Of a DNA stretch of 64,000 nucleotides, positions 45,914-57,741 are shown one piece after another. This DNA comes from Leucogyrophana mollusca. Its lineage: Eukaryota; Basidiomycota; Agaricomycetes; Boletales. Position numbers and translations under genes: made by a program. Where the stretch lies: the NCBI GenBank assembly GCA_021014945.1, contig MU266369.1, forward strand, positions 90,810 to 154,809. The letters are read 5' to 3'. Numbering within the stretch: position 1 is the stretch's first letter; each line of letters opens with the position of its first letter. The notes under the pieces are model-generated. The model saw nothing but the letters and a program-made list of their open reading frames with translations. It did not search any database and had not been told where the DNA came from.

Positions 45914-47263
45914 TCAACCAGTGTACCCTAGCGCCTTCCGCCACATCGGCACTAGCAAGGTTTTGGACTTGATAAGCCTCGCAAACCAGTCCCCTAGCGT
46001 GAAACCTCCAAAGAAGGGGAAATAGGCCATGCCACCACTCTGAAATATAACACTGGCGTCAATCACTAGCAGGGTGGGGCACTTTGTGCGGGCTCACCTT
46101 TCCATTGGTTATAACCATCATCTCGAAGCTGCCCTTGTATGGTTTGGTGACCGGCTTTCCAGAGAGGTAAGCCAGTACGTTTGCGACGACGACGCTAGCG
46201 TGCCCGTGTGTCTTCGCGGCTTGCTTCTGTTCCTTCCACTCGATGATGTCGCCTGCAGCAAAGATATCGGGGTGGGCGAGAAGCTGCAGTGTTGGTTTAA
46301 CTTTGACATATCCGCGGCCGTTGAGAGAGTCTGAGCCTAGAGAATTAATGAAATCGGTATTGGGGCGGGGTCCCCTGGTATATAACTGCATATGGATATG
46401 GTGAGCGTCGCTATGGCGCCAAAAACACGAAGCCGACATACCACCAAATCAGCCTTCTCGATGCGTTTACCGCGGCGCGTTGTTACACCAAGGGAGCCTT
46501 CTGGCGGGATATCGTCGACGAAGTCATCAAAGACGATTTCGACTCCACGGGCACGAAGGCGCTTTGTCATGCCATCACGGAAGGAAGACGAGTAGGTGGA
46601 ATTGAGGAGCTGTTTGTCGCCTTGAACGATGGTGACTTTCTGATTCTGAGAACGCGTCGGAAATTAGGTTAGGAGTGGATAATGGACAGTGATACATACG
46701 GGGTATGAATCCCTTAATTCTCCCGCGAGTTCTGTTCGTAGAAGGTGATGAGATATAGGGCGTGATGTGTGGAGCTATTAATACTGACCGATGCCTACAG
46801 CACCGCCGCCAACGAGGACGACGTTGGTTGCGTTTGCGAATTTGTTGCGCCAGGCTGTGATATGGGGGATAACGTCTGCCTCCGCAGCTGGAAAGTTCAG
46901 TGGGCGATCCCAGGCTGAACCAGATGCCAAGACCAGCACTTCATATGTGACACGTTCGCCGCTCGCAAGGACAATGGCCCCGCCGCGTCCCCCGGGTGTC
47001 TTCTCGATGCTGGTGACGACGCCAACTTTTGTCTCGCCGTTTCCATTGACGAAAAGCTTGTCTAATTTCACGAATGATATCTCTTCAAGTTTCTGCTCCC
47101 CGCTGACGACCATACGTGCACCAGCGACCATGGTGATGCCATAAGAGCGGGGGTTTATAAGAATGAGGTTGTATTTTCTTGGATCGAGTTTAGCAGAGAG
47201 GCCATTCGCGATTGCGGTCCCCGCAAAGCCAGCTCCTATGATGACGATGTTTTTGGTGGACAT
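45914..47263 (-). CDS. FSP1/AIFM2-like FAD-dependent NAD(P)H oxidoreductase
   Basis: Flavoprotein of the AIF/type II NADH dehydrogenase class, closest in pattern to AMID/AIFM2 (FSP1), which reduces quinones. Model: complement(45914..46039, 46098..46385, 46442..46645, 46700..46731, 46789..47263), 374 aa, nearly the length of human FSP1. First Rossmann motif at the N-terminus: VIIGAGFAGTAIANGL (FAD). Second: VVLVGGGAVGIELAGEL (NAD(P)H), assembled across an intron into a 32-nt exon. FAD-binding ATG-type motif YVKVKPTLQL...HPDIFAAGDI is present. No mitochondrial presequence or membrane helix is seen; a membrane-bound cytosolic face role through the C-terminal amphipathic segment is possible. It is divergent from the GNL1-like GTPase (339 bp). 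Confidence 0.87.
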
Positions 47264-47602
47264 TGTGTTGTTGGAATTTTTTTGACAGCTGGCGAGTGGA
47301 CACTGGAGTTTTATAGGGCAACGTGCCTTTGTGTCACTGCGTTGTCAGCGGACACGCCTGTGGACTCGTTCAAGTAATAATGTTTCATCACGGACTGTGC
47401 ATTTCATCAGATGGCGGTCGTGAATACGGTATCTCGTTGAAATGCCTCACCTCCTACCTTTGCTGACCACAGTCGCATCGTAATCAGCATCACGTAGTCC
47501 CGGTGGTAGCTTAGTCAAATTTCCTTTTCCGTGAAAGTGGCTGATGGATCTCGTCCTTTCCCCATATCTTCGGTGATAATTCGTGAGTTACAATCTCTTG
47601 CG
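47264..47602. promoter_or_regulatory. bidirectional promoter region (FSP1-like/GNL1-like)
   Basis: The 339 bp between two divergent ATGs. No TATA box; nothing else recognisable. Confidence 0.4.
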
Positions 47603-49824
47603 ATGGGAAGGTCGGGAAAGCAGCGCAAAGCAGAGCTACAGCACAAACGGGCTGTTAAACGCGGGGACGCACCACCCCCTGACCCGCAGCCACGCAAAAG
47701 AAAGCTAAGGCGCTTACCAAAACCAGGCCATTCTCTCGAAACACGCCAGGCTTACGACGAAGCCGCAAAAGCTGCAAGGAAATTGCAGTCTGCTTTCCTC
47801 AAGCTAGATGCCCGGTTCCTCGAGGAAACCAAGAATCTGGCCGCGGCGCTCCCGCTTCAAAGGCCGATCCCTTTAGATGCTTGCATTTTGAGCACCCCAG
47901 TTGTCGATCCCACCAAGGCTGATGCTCTTGGCGTGCCAAAGAGGCCAAAATGGAAATACAATATGACCAAGGCTGAGGTCGACGGTAACGAGGTCGGCCA
48001 GTTTCGCAAGTGGATCGCGCAGACGGACTCTGTCGTCGATGAATGGGTGGCCGAAACTTCTCCTGATCCGAAAGAAGACACAGAACGTCATGATCCCGAT
48101 ATTCCAACCACGCCACGGCCCACCCGCATGCCACGCGCACCAACACACTTTGAGCGCAATTTAGACGTCTGGAGGCAGTTGTAAGTGCCCCTAACACACC
48201 ATCCGTACGATCTCACCTTAGCTCCAAAAGCTGGCGTGTGACCGAAATCTCCCAAATTCTACTCTGCCTCCTCGATTCCCGCTGCCCACCCCTCCACTTC
48301 CCCCCATCCCTCGCCTCCTACCTCGCGACTCGCCCCGCAAAGATCATCCTCGTACTCACAAAAGTCGACATCGCTGGCCCCGCGCGCTCGGCAGCATGGA
48401 CGAAATACCTCGCGGACCGTTATCCCAGTATACCCATAGTCCAGGTGGAATCGTACACCGAGAAGACTGGCGAACAGGGGCGCACTGTGTTAGAATCGCA
48501 TCTGCCCCTGCCGTTTAGAGAGCGCCTCGTCAGTAGATTGCGCGACCTGCATTCAGAGTTGCTGGTACCCCCAGAGCGTATTCGCGCAGACGAGGCAAAG
48601 CTGAAGCGCTGGAAACCACCAGTGAAGAGGGTTGTCAACTGGGAAGGGGTAATGAAAGTAGGTGGCGGAATGGTAGGCAGTGTCGTTGGTGGTGCCTCTG
48701 TTCCAAGGTCCAAGGACCCGAATCTCGAGAGCGGGGAACGAAGTGACAGCACGGAAGAAAATCAACAGGAGCTTGATTATCTTACAGTAGGACTCATCGG
48801 CAAGTCCACACTGATAGCCCGCACGGCAAAGCTTATCATATACCCAACAGGCCAGCCAAACGTCGGTAAATCGTCCCTTCTCAACGCTCTCTTCGGCACG
48901 CACAAGGTGCGCGCGTCTCGGACCCCAGGCAAGGTTCGTCTCGCCCTCCCTTCACTCTCACCCTGACCTGACATCATTCGTACCTCCATACCAGACAAAG
49001 CATTTCCAAACGCTCTTCTGGACACCCGACGTCCGCCTTGTCGACTGCCCAGGTCTAGTTATGCCGTCCTTCGTTCCTATGGACACACAGGTGCAGTTCC
49101 TTACTTCCCCCTCCCCCCCTGCAGCGTTGCCTAAGCCCGCCCACCCAGGTACTCTGCGGAATCCTCCCGATCTCGCGCGTCTCCGCAATCCCTTTCTGCG
49201 TGCACCAAATCGCTCAACTCTTACCCCTCGAACGCATCCTAGGCCTCACACACCCCTCTGCGTCACGCGTACAGCCCGCAGAGGATAAGCGCACATGGCG
49301 CGAGGGCATGCGTAGTGCTGTATCGAAGGACCAGCGTGTGGAGGTGTGGACTGCGGCGGATATTATGACGGCATACGCTGATAAGAAGGGATGGGTCACC
49401 GCGAAAGCTGGGAGACCCGACGTCAATAGAGCAGGGAACGCAAGTACGTAGACACCGGGTTGCTTGGTGCCGCTCATTGAATTCATTTACAGTTTTGCGG
49501 TTTGTGGCGGAGGGGAAGGTGTCGTGGGCTTTTTGGCCGCCTGGAACTGACTTGGCGATGGTAGAGGCGGAAGGAGGGGGCGAGAAGGGGAATGGGATAT
49601 GGATTTCGGGCGGTGTACAGCATCAAGATGTTGATGATGAGAGTGAAGAGGATGACGATGAACGTACGCAGAGTGGAGAGGAGGAGGGTGACGGCGAGGA
49701 GGGTGAAGCCAGCCGAAGCGAGAATAGTGAGAGTGGGGACGGAGACGAAGACGACAATGCCAGTGAGGAGGTTGCCAAACCCAGCGGCATGGGCCGATTT
49801 GGAGCACTGGCAATAGACGACTGA
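47603..49824 (+). CDS. circularly permuted GTPase, GNL1/MMR1 family
   Basis: Model: join(47603..48180, 48222..48799, 48851..48933, 48995..49090, 49149..49443, 49493..49824), 653 aa. The G motifs come in permuted order, the mark of YlqF/YawG GTPases: DSRCPPLHFP, then G4 LVLTKVDI, then G1 GQPNVGKSSLLNALFG, then G3 DCPGLVMP. The very basic N-terminus (GRSGKQRKAELQHKRAVKRG) and DSRCPPLHF point to GNL1 rather than the ribosome-export factor LSG1. A highly acidic Glu/Asp C-tail follows. Role is probably in ribosome biogenesis, but GNL1 is poorly understood. The intron inside the G1 region (48800-48850) is GC-AG, 51 nt and stop-free; if retained it splits G1 from its preceding strand. Confidence 0.88.
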
Positions 49825-50059
49825 TTTCTGGTCCTGTGTAATAGCAGTGTGGTATGTATATCATGTCTCTACCATAGAAAGGAATACAAAAAACGAACGA
49901 GGTGGGGCTATTATTGAGTTGGATATACGATACAATTACACTGCTGCCTAAAGAGTAGGTGAGTCAGTATTAAGTTGGGTTGTGAGCAGAGCTAAGATAC
50001 TTACCCTTAGCCTACAACCGAGCAAAGGCGGAACCTAGATCCTTCAATGGAAGGTCATG

Positions 50060-53000
50060 TCAAGGAATTCGTCCACGGCTGCGCATCGGCTTCTTCCCAT
50101 TTCTAGCACCCCCTATTCCGCCATCTACAGCTTTCCCCGACACTTGCTGCGCGAGATGCTTCACCTCTGCGAACTCGCTCGTTGCTTGAGCGCGCAGGAA
50201 AGCAGCACTCTGGGCGCGGTGCGTGAGGCAGTCGGGCGGATGATACCCCTCCAGGTCTCCATCGGCAGCTGTCGCATTGTCCATAGTCATAGGCGCTCCA
50301 TCGCGCCATAGCGAGCCACCACTGGTTTTCTCTAGCACCTTTGTGATGTTTAAGCTCTCCCCTGATGGTATAGGGTCAGGGTGCGATGGCGTGACACAGG
50401 GCATGTCTACTTCTTTCCTGAGCACCGTATCAACGTCCACCGCGGAGAAAAACGCGACTCCTTGTGGGAGATCGTCCATCCCCAGCCTATAAGCAAATAG
50501 ACTGCGCGTCCAGAGGTTCGCAATCTGCAGCGCAAGCGCAGCACGATACCGATCTTCCTCCACGACCAAGTACCGCAGCTCGTCGTGCACCGATATCAGG
50601 TAGCGTGCCTTGATATCGTACTTGTGTATAAGGTGGTCCATGGCGACGATGAGGAGGTGCAAATAATCGACCCCCGAGGATTGGACTACCCAGTTGATGC
50701 GAGACGTCATGTAGTCCGATCCGAATTCTGCAGGAAGGTGCTCTTTCGATAGTGCAGCAGTGATCCCACACCCAAGGGCAGGTGTCTTGGGCCGATCAGA
50801 TAGCGCAATCTCCTCCAGCTTGTTGAACACGAAGCTCTCAGTCCCCCCAAACCAAAACTTCCGCCCAAAGATGTCTGAACGATGCGTATTCTTCCCCTTT
50901 GTCGACGAGTATAGGTTCTCGGCAAGCTTCTGCGCCTGGTCCGGCAGCATCGCACCGTTTGACTGCAGCAGTAGAAGCACAGCATGTCGCATCCCCGCGC
51001 CATATATTCGTGAATAATTGAACACCTTTGCCTGGTCGCGCGAGATACCCAAGATACCTGCCGTCTTAGAGTGCAGGTCCGTCCCAGCGGCTTTCGTCCC
51101 TTCCAGTGTCATCCACCCTATAGCAGTCGCGCCGTGGAGCCCAAACTGTGCGTCTCCCATACAGCTCGATATCCAGAGTTCCTCCGAATCAACATCAGCG
51201 CCGACGATAGCATATCCGTCTGGCGCGCGAACCATTGCCTTCAGCTCCGAGCCAACGCGGTTCTTCTTCGCGTTGCTCGCCGTCAGCCACGTTTTCTCGA
51301 TCGCGCGGCGCGTGACTGTGCCCATAGTGATTACTTGAGGAATGATAACGCCCCACTTCTGCGTCTCAGAGCCCTCTTGCGGCTTTTTGAAGCGCAAATC
51401 CAGCTTCTTGTCCTGCCAGACAACTAGTTGATTGAGAATCCGGTCCCGCGCACTGATCCAGTAACTGCACTGCGCATTCATATCCAGCGCATCACCAGCT
51501 CCTTCCCCTGGACCCGTTAACGTTCCATCCTGCACAAACTTCATGAACGTCTTCCCCAGCGGACTTCCCACGTTCGCCTTTTCCCCATCTTTGTGCGGAA
51601 GCTTATAGAACACGCAGCCCCCGCGGAGGCTCGCCTCTTGCAGCGCGTCATCGGCGGGATCGTAGAACGCGAGTGGAGTGAGACGTGTCGTAAAGTCGGC
51701 ATTCGCGTTGGTGTGATTGTTATTATTCTGGACGCAGAACGTCCACCCATGCTCACGGGAGTGGAAGAGCGGCCAACCGAGCCAAGAGAGGCGAAGGAGG
51801 AGGGGCGCGATGCGACTGCGCACGGTGATATCGAGTGTCCCCGGGGGCATGTCCTTCTTCGGCTTCGCGAGATCCCAGTACCATTTCGGCCACAGAACCT
51901 GGGGTTTCGGGACAGACTTGGGTTTAGCGGATGGCGAGCTGTGGGTAGTGGTGGCAGCTGGGACGGCTTTCCACTCAAGCTGGCAGAGCCAAGGATCCTC
52001 GTTGACGCTGGGTCCAGTGGTCGGCCATGCCTCGTACACCGACTTTGCGAGATCTAAAATTCGGCGTTCGGTCTGCGCACTTTTATCACCTCCAGCCACC
52101 GCAATAGCCAGAGAAACATCGCTCGACGCCAGGCGGCCATTCTTCAGATAGGGTAATCCGTGTGACGCGCCAAGGACAACGAGCGTCTTCGTCTTGGCTG
52201 CGCTGGGAAGGCGAGTGACAGCACCGTTCACGATATAGTGCCATTTTTCGTCTTTGCTATACTGGAGGGGCATACCATCGAACGAGAGCCGGAGGAGGAG
52301 GGGAAGGACGCGGTTGATGTTCGTTGAGTGGAGGGGACCGTCACGGAGGATGTCTCTATACCACGCCGGTTGCTTTTGCTTTGATGCAGAGGTCGACAAC
52401 GTGCCTACGGATTCCTGTCAACGAAAAAAATATGAGCGAGCCTCCTCGAAACGCACGAAACGCCCTCACCCCGCTGTCAGACAGGACGCCTCTTGACTTG
52501 CCTGCAACCTTTGGTGTCCAGTCCAATTGTGCAAGCCACGGATTTTCCTTCCATGACTCGCTCTCCATCATCCCCCTTGCCTCCTCGGCAAGCTCCACAA
52601 GCCTTTTCTTTACCCTCCCGTCCAGCTCCCTATATGTCCTCTCCGCATCGCGCAAGTACGTCTCCCATGCCTTGTCAACGGTCAAAAAGCTCGAGCCCAT
52701 CGCAAGAATCCCCGCAAATGAGACGGGGCTGGGACAGCGCACGAGGAACGCGGGCAGGACTTGTGAGAAGACGGCGTGCGTGACGAAGACATCATGGGCA
52801 CAGTAGGACAGGTAGTCGGGGATGGCGGAGGCGATTTCGGAGGGGGTGCTTTTCATAAAGTCGTTCCGAACGGTCTTATCCATGTCGATGTCGCAGTGAA
52901 GCTTGGCGACGTCGGCGAGGGAGTTTGCCGAGGTCAAGTCTTCCCAGCGTTTGCTCGAGATATCTGCGTCGTCTTCGTCAGCTTGGAGCTGCGGGAGGCT

Positions 53001-54093
53001 CTCTGCGATATCTGAACGCAGACGCCCGAGCTCTTCTTTGCGGCTCGAGTCGGGTTCCTGGCTGTACTGCTCCTCAGCATCGCGCATGAGCTCGACGGCA
53101 GCCTGGACGGCTTCGGCGCGGCGCTCCTGCTGCTTTTCTTTGGACTTGCGATGCTTGATCCACGCGGGGCGCTGGTGGGACGATATGCCCTTGACAGCGA
53201 CATGGAGCGCCATCGTATCGAGAAAGCGGGTCTGGGTGCCGAGCAGACTGTACTCGTCGAGAATGCGGGCCCGGTCGTAAGAGACATTGTGTCCGACAAC
53301 GACCCGAGCGGAATTTGGGTCTCCAAGAGGGATAAGATGCTGGGTTTCGGGTGACTCTCCTAGGAGCCAGGGCGATATCCAGGCGTACCATGCGTGCTTA
53401 GAGGCGGCGCATGCGATGACGGCGAAAGGGTGGTAGGGCGGCATGGTTTCGACATCGAATGTGAGCATCTCCTCTGGCTTACCGTCGTGTTGGGGGTAGT
53501 CTACGTGCTCGCTGTAGCTGGAGCCGTCTGGCAGAAAGTGATACTTCGTCCAGCCGGATTGGATGTCCCAGCAGTCAGGTTTGGGTGGGAGATCGATGGA
53601 GGCAAATTCCTGCGCTAAAGAGAGCCATGGCTGGGCAGAACGTGCACCGATGCGATGGAAGTGCTCGTCGATGTTGCGGCCTTGGAGGGGGGGAAGTGTG
53701 AAGCCAGTGTCGGGAAGAACAGAACCTTGTTTGGGATCCAGTCCGTGCATTTGGAGATGCTCTTGTGCTATACGAACATAGGCGGGATCAGGGGGCGGGA
53801 AAGATACGTTTGAGAATATCTGAGAATGAAGTTCACGAGAGAGCAGCTGCACTCCGAGCTCATTTCGCTTGGCTAACTCATAGTTAGCAGTAGTCATTGT
53901 ACAAAATCGTAGACTGACCATGCTTTACTACTTTTGGCTCCTCGTCCTTCCTAGTTTCGATAACGGGTGCCCCTGTCCGCTGTTTGACATGGCTAGAAGA
54001 CTGTTTTTGCTTTTGGACGAACGCTGCTGCTGAAGACGAAGATGAATGTAGTCGGCGAGCCAAACCAGGTGTTCTCCGCACTTGGTTTAGCAT
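50060..54093 (-). CDS. MIP1: mitochondrial DNA polymerase gamma catalytic subunit
   Basis: Replicates mitochondrial DNA. Model: complement(50060..52414, 52509..53872, 53919..54093), 1297 aa. The N-terminus MLNQVRRTPGLARRLHSSSS is an Arg/Ser-rich mitochondrial presequence. The 3'-5' exonuclease has Exo I MLTFDVETM, Exo II around VVVGHNVSYDRARI and Exo III YCAHDVFVT. The polymerase domain has motif A VGADVDSEELWI, motif B RDQAKVFNYSRIYGAG and motif C LISVHDELRY. All catalytic acids are present, so the enzyme should be active. The fungal C-terminal extension after the polymerase is about 120 residues here. The second intron (94 nt) uses a weak GTTGCA donor, chosen because it is the one that keeps frame. 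Convergent with the GNL1-like gene. Confidence 0.92.
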
Positions 54094-54931
54094 TAGCAAA
54101 CAGGCGCATTTGCTTCAAACCACGAGCCAACTCTCTCAGTCCCTGGAAGGCAAAATATTCGAGCCAGTTTGAAGTTGCAGTCACAGTCGCGATTGAGACA
54201 GGGTCACGATCACATAGATAGCACGTGACTTTGTCACAGCCGTGTTTGTGCTGGCTTTGAGGTTAGGTGCATTTTTCATTATGACCCCGCCAGGGATTTC
54301 CCTGTTCTCGCCATGCTCGCATTATACGAATAGCCCTCACAACTGGATCCCATACATTCTCGGTCCAGTGATGGCCATGTCGGATGAAACAGATGGACTC
54401 AAATCCTGGAGCCAACTGTGTTTGTTGCATCTGCGTGCAAGTATCATGATGTTCTCTCTCTGGTGTCTCAGATTCAGACGGGCACATGAACTATGATCTC
54501 TTCTAATTTTGTAGCGGTGAGTTCGTTCCCCCTTCTCTTTTACTAATTATGTCGATGACGTTTACTATCACAGGACCCCGCAGCTCGCCTTCCTGCAGGA
54601 GTCAACCCGTTCACCTTAGACGGTCATGCCTGGTCATGCAATACGAGTGTATGGATACACATGTATGCATGGAGGCGTCATGGGCTGCCAGTAGTCCCCG
54701 GTACGACAAGTTCGTTAACTGTAAAACAAGCGCCCGACGCGTCCACGCTGGATGCCCTAAGAGAAATCATGTGTCCCGAATACCGATGTCTGTTGGTTCA
54801 TCTATCGCCGGACGAAACACTTCCCTCTGGCTGTATCGTGATGTGATCCAGGTCTGTAGCTATCCCACCATAAGATACGGTAAAGTCTTCGATGGTCCTC
54901 CGTTCCGTTAGCCCTTCCCCCGTTTTCATCC
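54094..54931. other. POLG promoter and duplicated upstream region
   Basis: From about 54210 this region is the upstream flank of the first DUF6533-like copy and has a diverged direct counterpart at about 57240-57741; for example ATAGCACGTGAC pairs with ATAGCACGCGAC, and TTTACTATCACAGGA with CTTACTATCACATGA. No gene is supported here. Confidence 0.6.
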
Positions 54932-56615
54932 ATGGAGGCCGAAATTGCAGAGGCGATAACCGACTTGAGAGCTTCTCAGCAAACAGCACTTGTTGAAGGT
55001 CCCGTTGCTGCTCTCCTGGTCTGCTCTCTATCGCCGAATTAATCTCCCGCTGTTTCCACTGCACAGTCGCAGCCTTGGTCGTCGTGCTCTATGATCACGG
55101 TTCGTTCTTGTAATGTCTACCCCATTTATCTGTCTTATTCGAGCGAGCATGCAGTCCAGAGCTTTGCGCAGGAGGTGGAGTTGATCTGGGTATGTGGATT
55201 GTATATGCCAGTCGTCGGCTATCAAGCTTAATGATCGCAGAGAGGACCGGTCTCCCCGATAACAGTGCTATACATCCTTGTATGCTCTCCAGCGCCTATA
55301 ACTCGCAATGGACCTGACTCCTTCCATGCACAGCATCGGTATCTGGGAAACGCAATACTTATGTACATCGCAATTTGTTGTCTCATCACGCAAGTGCCAT
55401 AGCTGACCTCTTATGCTACAGCGCCGGCCTTACCGGTATGAAGTACACTCCACTACCACTTGCCTTCCTAACGAGGCTATTGTTACTCCAGTCTCCCTTA
55501 GTCATGTGCTATCTGACCAGGTCAGTTGTATTTTACCGATTCGTGCAACTCCTGACGTCTTGTTCTGGCAACTAGGTGTAAGCTCTCGCCCATTTCGTGC
55601 ATTCAACGTTTATAAGCTTCCGACGACAACTTGCCATTATATTATAGATGTAAGTCCTTATCAGTGCGGTCTCACTGGAGAACCATGTTGAACAGATCAT
55701 TGATCCATTAGGTTACGGATTAATCGAATTTGAAGCCTGGGGGACATTGATGTGCGTTTGGATTATCCAAGGTTTGTGGCACTACTTTGTACCCGTTCTC
55801 AAGCGTAACCCATACTCGTGTCATAAAGGTGTTATGCAACTACGCATCTTCGCAATGTATCATGGGTCGAAGAAAATTGGCGTTCTGTTAGGCATCTGTT
55901 TTGTGGCAGAAATTGTGACCACCGCGGCGGTTCTGTGGTCAAATGTCGGGCCCGGGGGTCCATTCGGCGGTAAGCCCGTCTTCACTGCATTGTCGACTGT
56001 TGGTTAACGTACGCCGATTCCAAGCGATGAGAGTGGTAGTCATCGCCAACGGACTATGTGTCGCGACTGGGATTAGGGCGGATTCTATAGTACTGACATA
56101 TGTTCCGGTCCTATGCTTCGATGTGATCTTGTTCGGTCTTGCGGCTCGTATTTCTGCCAAGGACGTCATAGAAGTGATACGTTCCGGAGGTGTTGGGCAG
56201 GCCAGTTCGTTGATGAAAGTGCTCGCCAGAGACAGCTTGATCTACTTCCTGATGTGCGTGGTTTCTGCTCCGAAGCATGTAATGCTAATTAAATACTGGC
56301 AGCAATCTTACATTGATGATTGTCACCATCGTGGTATGGGTGAGCGTTCCTGTGGGTACAGTTCGTTATAACTGTGATATGTTACTTATCCCTTGACCGA
56401 CATAGGCGATCTATGGCGATGGAATAGCCATACTACTTATCGACTCCGTACTGGTGATAACAAACTCTCGGCTGGTACTTGGCCTCCGTGCATGCCGGGC
56501 TGGTTCTGGGGTGCAGGTTGGTGGTAACATGCCAGTGAGCATAGGTGGGGGGATATGTGCTGTGGACGAAGGAATCCCGATGCATGTGCTTAATATCACT
56601 CGCGGTGGTCCTTAA
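54932..56615 (+). CDS. DUF6533-like seven-helix membrane protein, copy A (possibly frameshifted)
   Basis: Starts MEAEIAEAITDLRASQQ. The 5' exons are clear: 54932..54998, 55067..55099, 55155..55189, 55241..55279 and 55334..55362, giving VAALVVVLYDHVQSFAQEVELIWRGP (split here: VAALVVVLYDH, FAQEVELIW) and VLYILHRYLGNAIL, the DUF6533 signature. Later exons hold EFEAWGTLMCVWIIQGVMQLRIFAMYHGS (split: EFEAWGT, MQLRIFAMYHGS), TYVPVLCFDVILFGLAARI and the terminal LVITNSRLVLGLRA. The exon at 55422-55520 is 99 nt against 100 in copy C, a deletion shared with copy B that breaks frame, so A may be a pseudogene unless splicing compensates. Internal exons between 55520 and 55700 were not resolved. Family function is unknown; these are fungal integral membrane proteins. 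Confidence 0.6.
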
Positions 56616-56929
56616 CTGGGTCCATATCCTTGGGCAGGACCGTCAAGTTTGGCATCTATCCCTTATGGTGGTGTCGGCGGAGCCACCGTGGCTCGCTCAG
56701 TTCTCATTATTTATCCCCACTACTTCACACTCCTGATCTGCGAGATGTTCAGTGCCTCTTGCGCTTCCAGAATTTTGATACATCGAAAAGTGAGGGAGCC
56801 GTTGAGGTTTGTGTCAGTGCCGAAATCACGCCAAGTAAATGAGGCAGTTGTCACGCTTTTGTCAAGTACCACGGGTACAAGATGTCCAGTGCTCGAAGAC
56901 AATCTTAAGCTATTTGGAGTGTTGTTTCA

Positions 56930-57170
56930 TGACCCCACTATATTCATTCTGGCCAGAGACACACGCCATTGTTCGTCTTTTCAAAGGATCACAGCTGATA
57001 TCGAGCACATGCGTGGGAATTTCTTCATTAAACACAGGATCCCTCTACCCACGCTCACGTCACCAACTTGCGCTCCTGCACAAGCACGACGCCCACGAAG
57101 GCCCAGCACCAGCCGAGAGTTCGTTGATGATCGCAAAGTCGATCAGTGATACAGCTATTCCCTCGGTATA
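56930..57170 (-). pseudogene. truncated DUF6533-like remnant, copy D
   Basis: On the minus strand this matches only the last exon of copy C: GAGGGAATAGCTGTA... followed by sequence like AACTCTCGGCTGG, as in C's EGIDVPLLDLAIVI and TNSRLILGLRA. A 2-nt deletion just before AACGAACTC shifts the frame, and no upstream exons are found in the expected direction. It is a broken leftover of a fourth copy between A and B. Confidence 0.7.
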
Positions 57171-57741
57171 GATCGCCTAATACCTTTACAATTCTATTAT
57201 AAACCATCATGATATCAGAGGGATTTTGCTGATAGAGTCGCACAGATAGCACGCGACCTGACCGCGGTGATGCTATGGTCAGTTATTGCCAGTCGCGTTT
57301 GCATCCGTGCATGATTTCATGATTGATCGACTATACGGTCGTGGTATCCCAGACCCAAACAGGCACAAGATTCAGGGTCCCCTTTAATTTTACAACAGTG
57401 CGTTTGTTCCGCCTTAATCTCTTGTAATAACGACTCATACAAATCTATTGACAACGCTTACTATCACATGATCACGCAGCTCGCCTTCTCATAGACCACC
57501 TCTGTTCATATTAGATGGCCATGCAATACTAGTATATGGATGCACATGTACACATGGAAGCGTCATGGGCCCCAGTACATCAAGTTTGTTGACTCTGAAA
57601 CAAGGTGGCTACTCTGCCACTGGACGAAACACTTCCCTCAGGCTGTATCGTGATGTGATACAGATCTATGGTTGTCCCAACATAAAATATGGTTAAGTGT
57701 TCGATCCTCCTCCATTCTACTAGCCCCTCCCATTTTCATCC

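Noticed and set aside
49487..49864. His/Pro-rich minus-strand frame opposite the GNL1 acidic tail
   Set aside because: It is the reverse complement of a repetitive Glu/Asp-coding stretch.
50060..53921. Two separate genes for the exonuclease and polymerase parts of polymerase gamma
   Set aside because: The exonuclease motifs, polymerase motifs and a frame-keeping 94-nt intron make one standard polymerase gamma.
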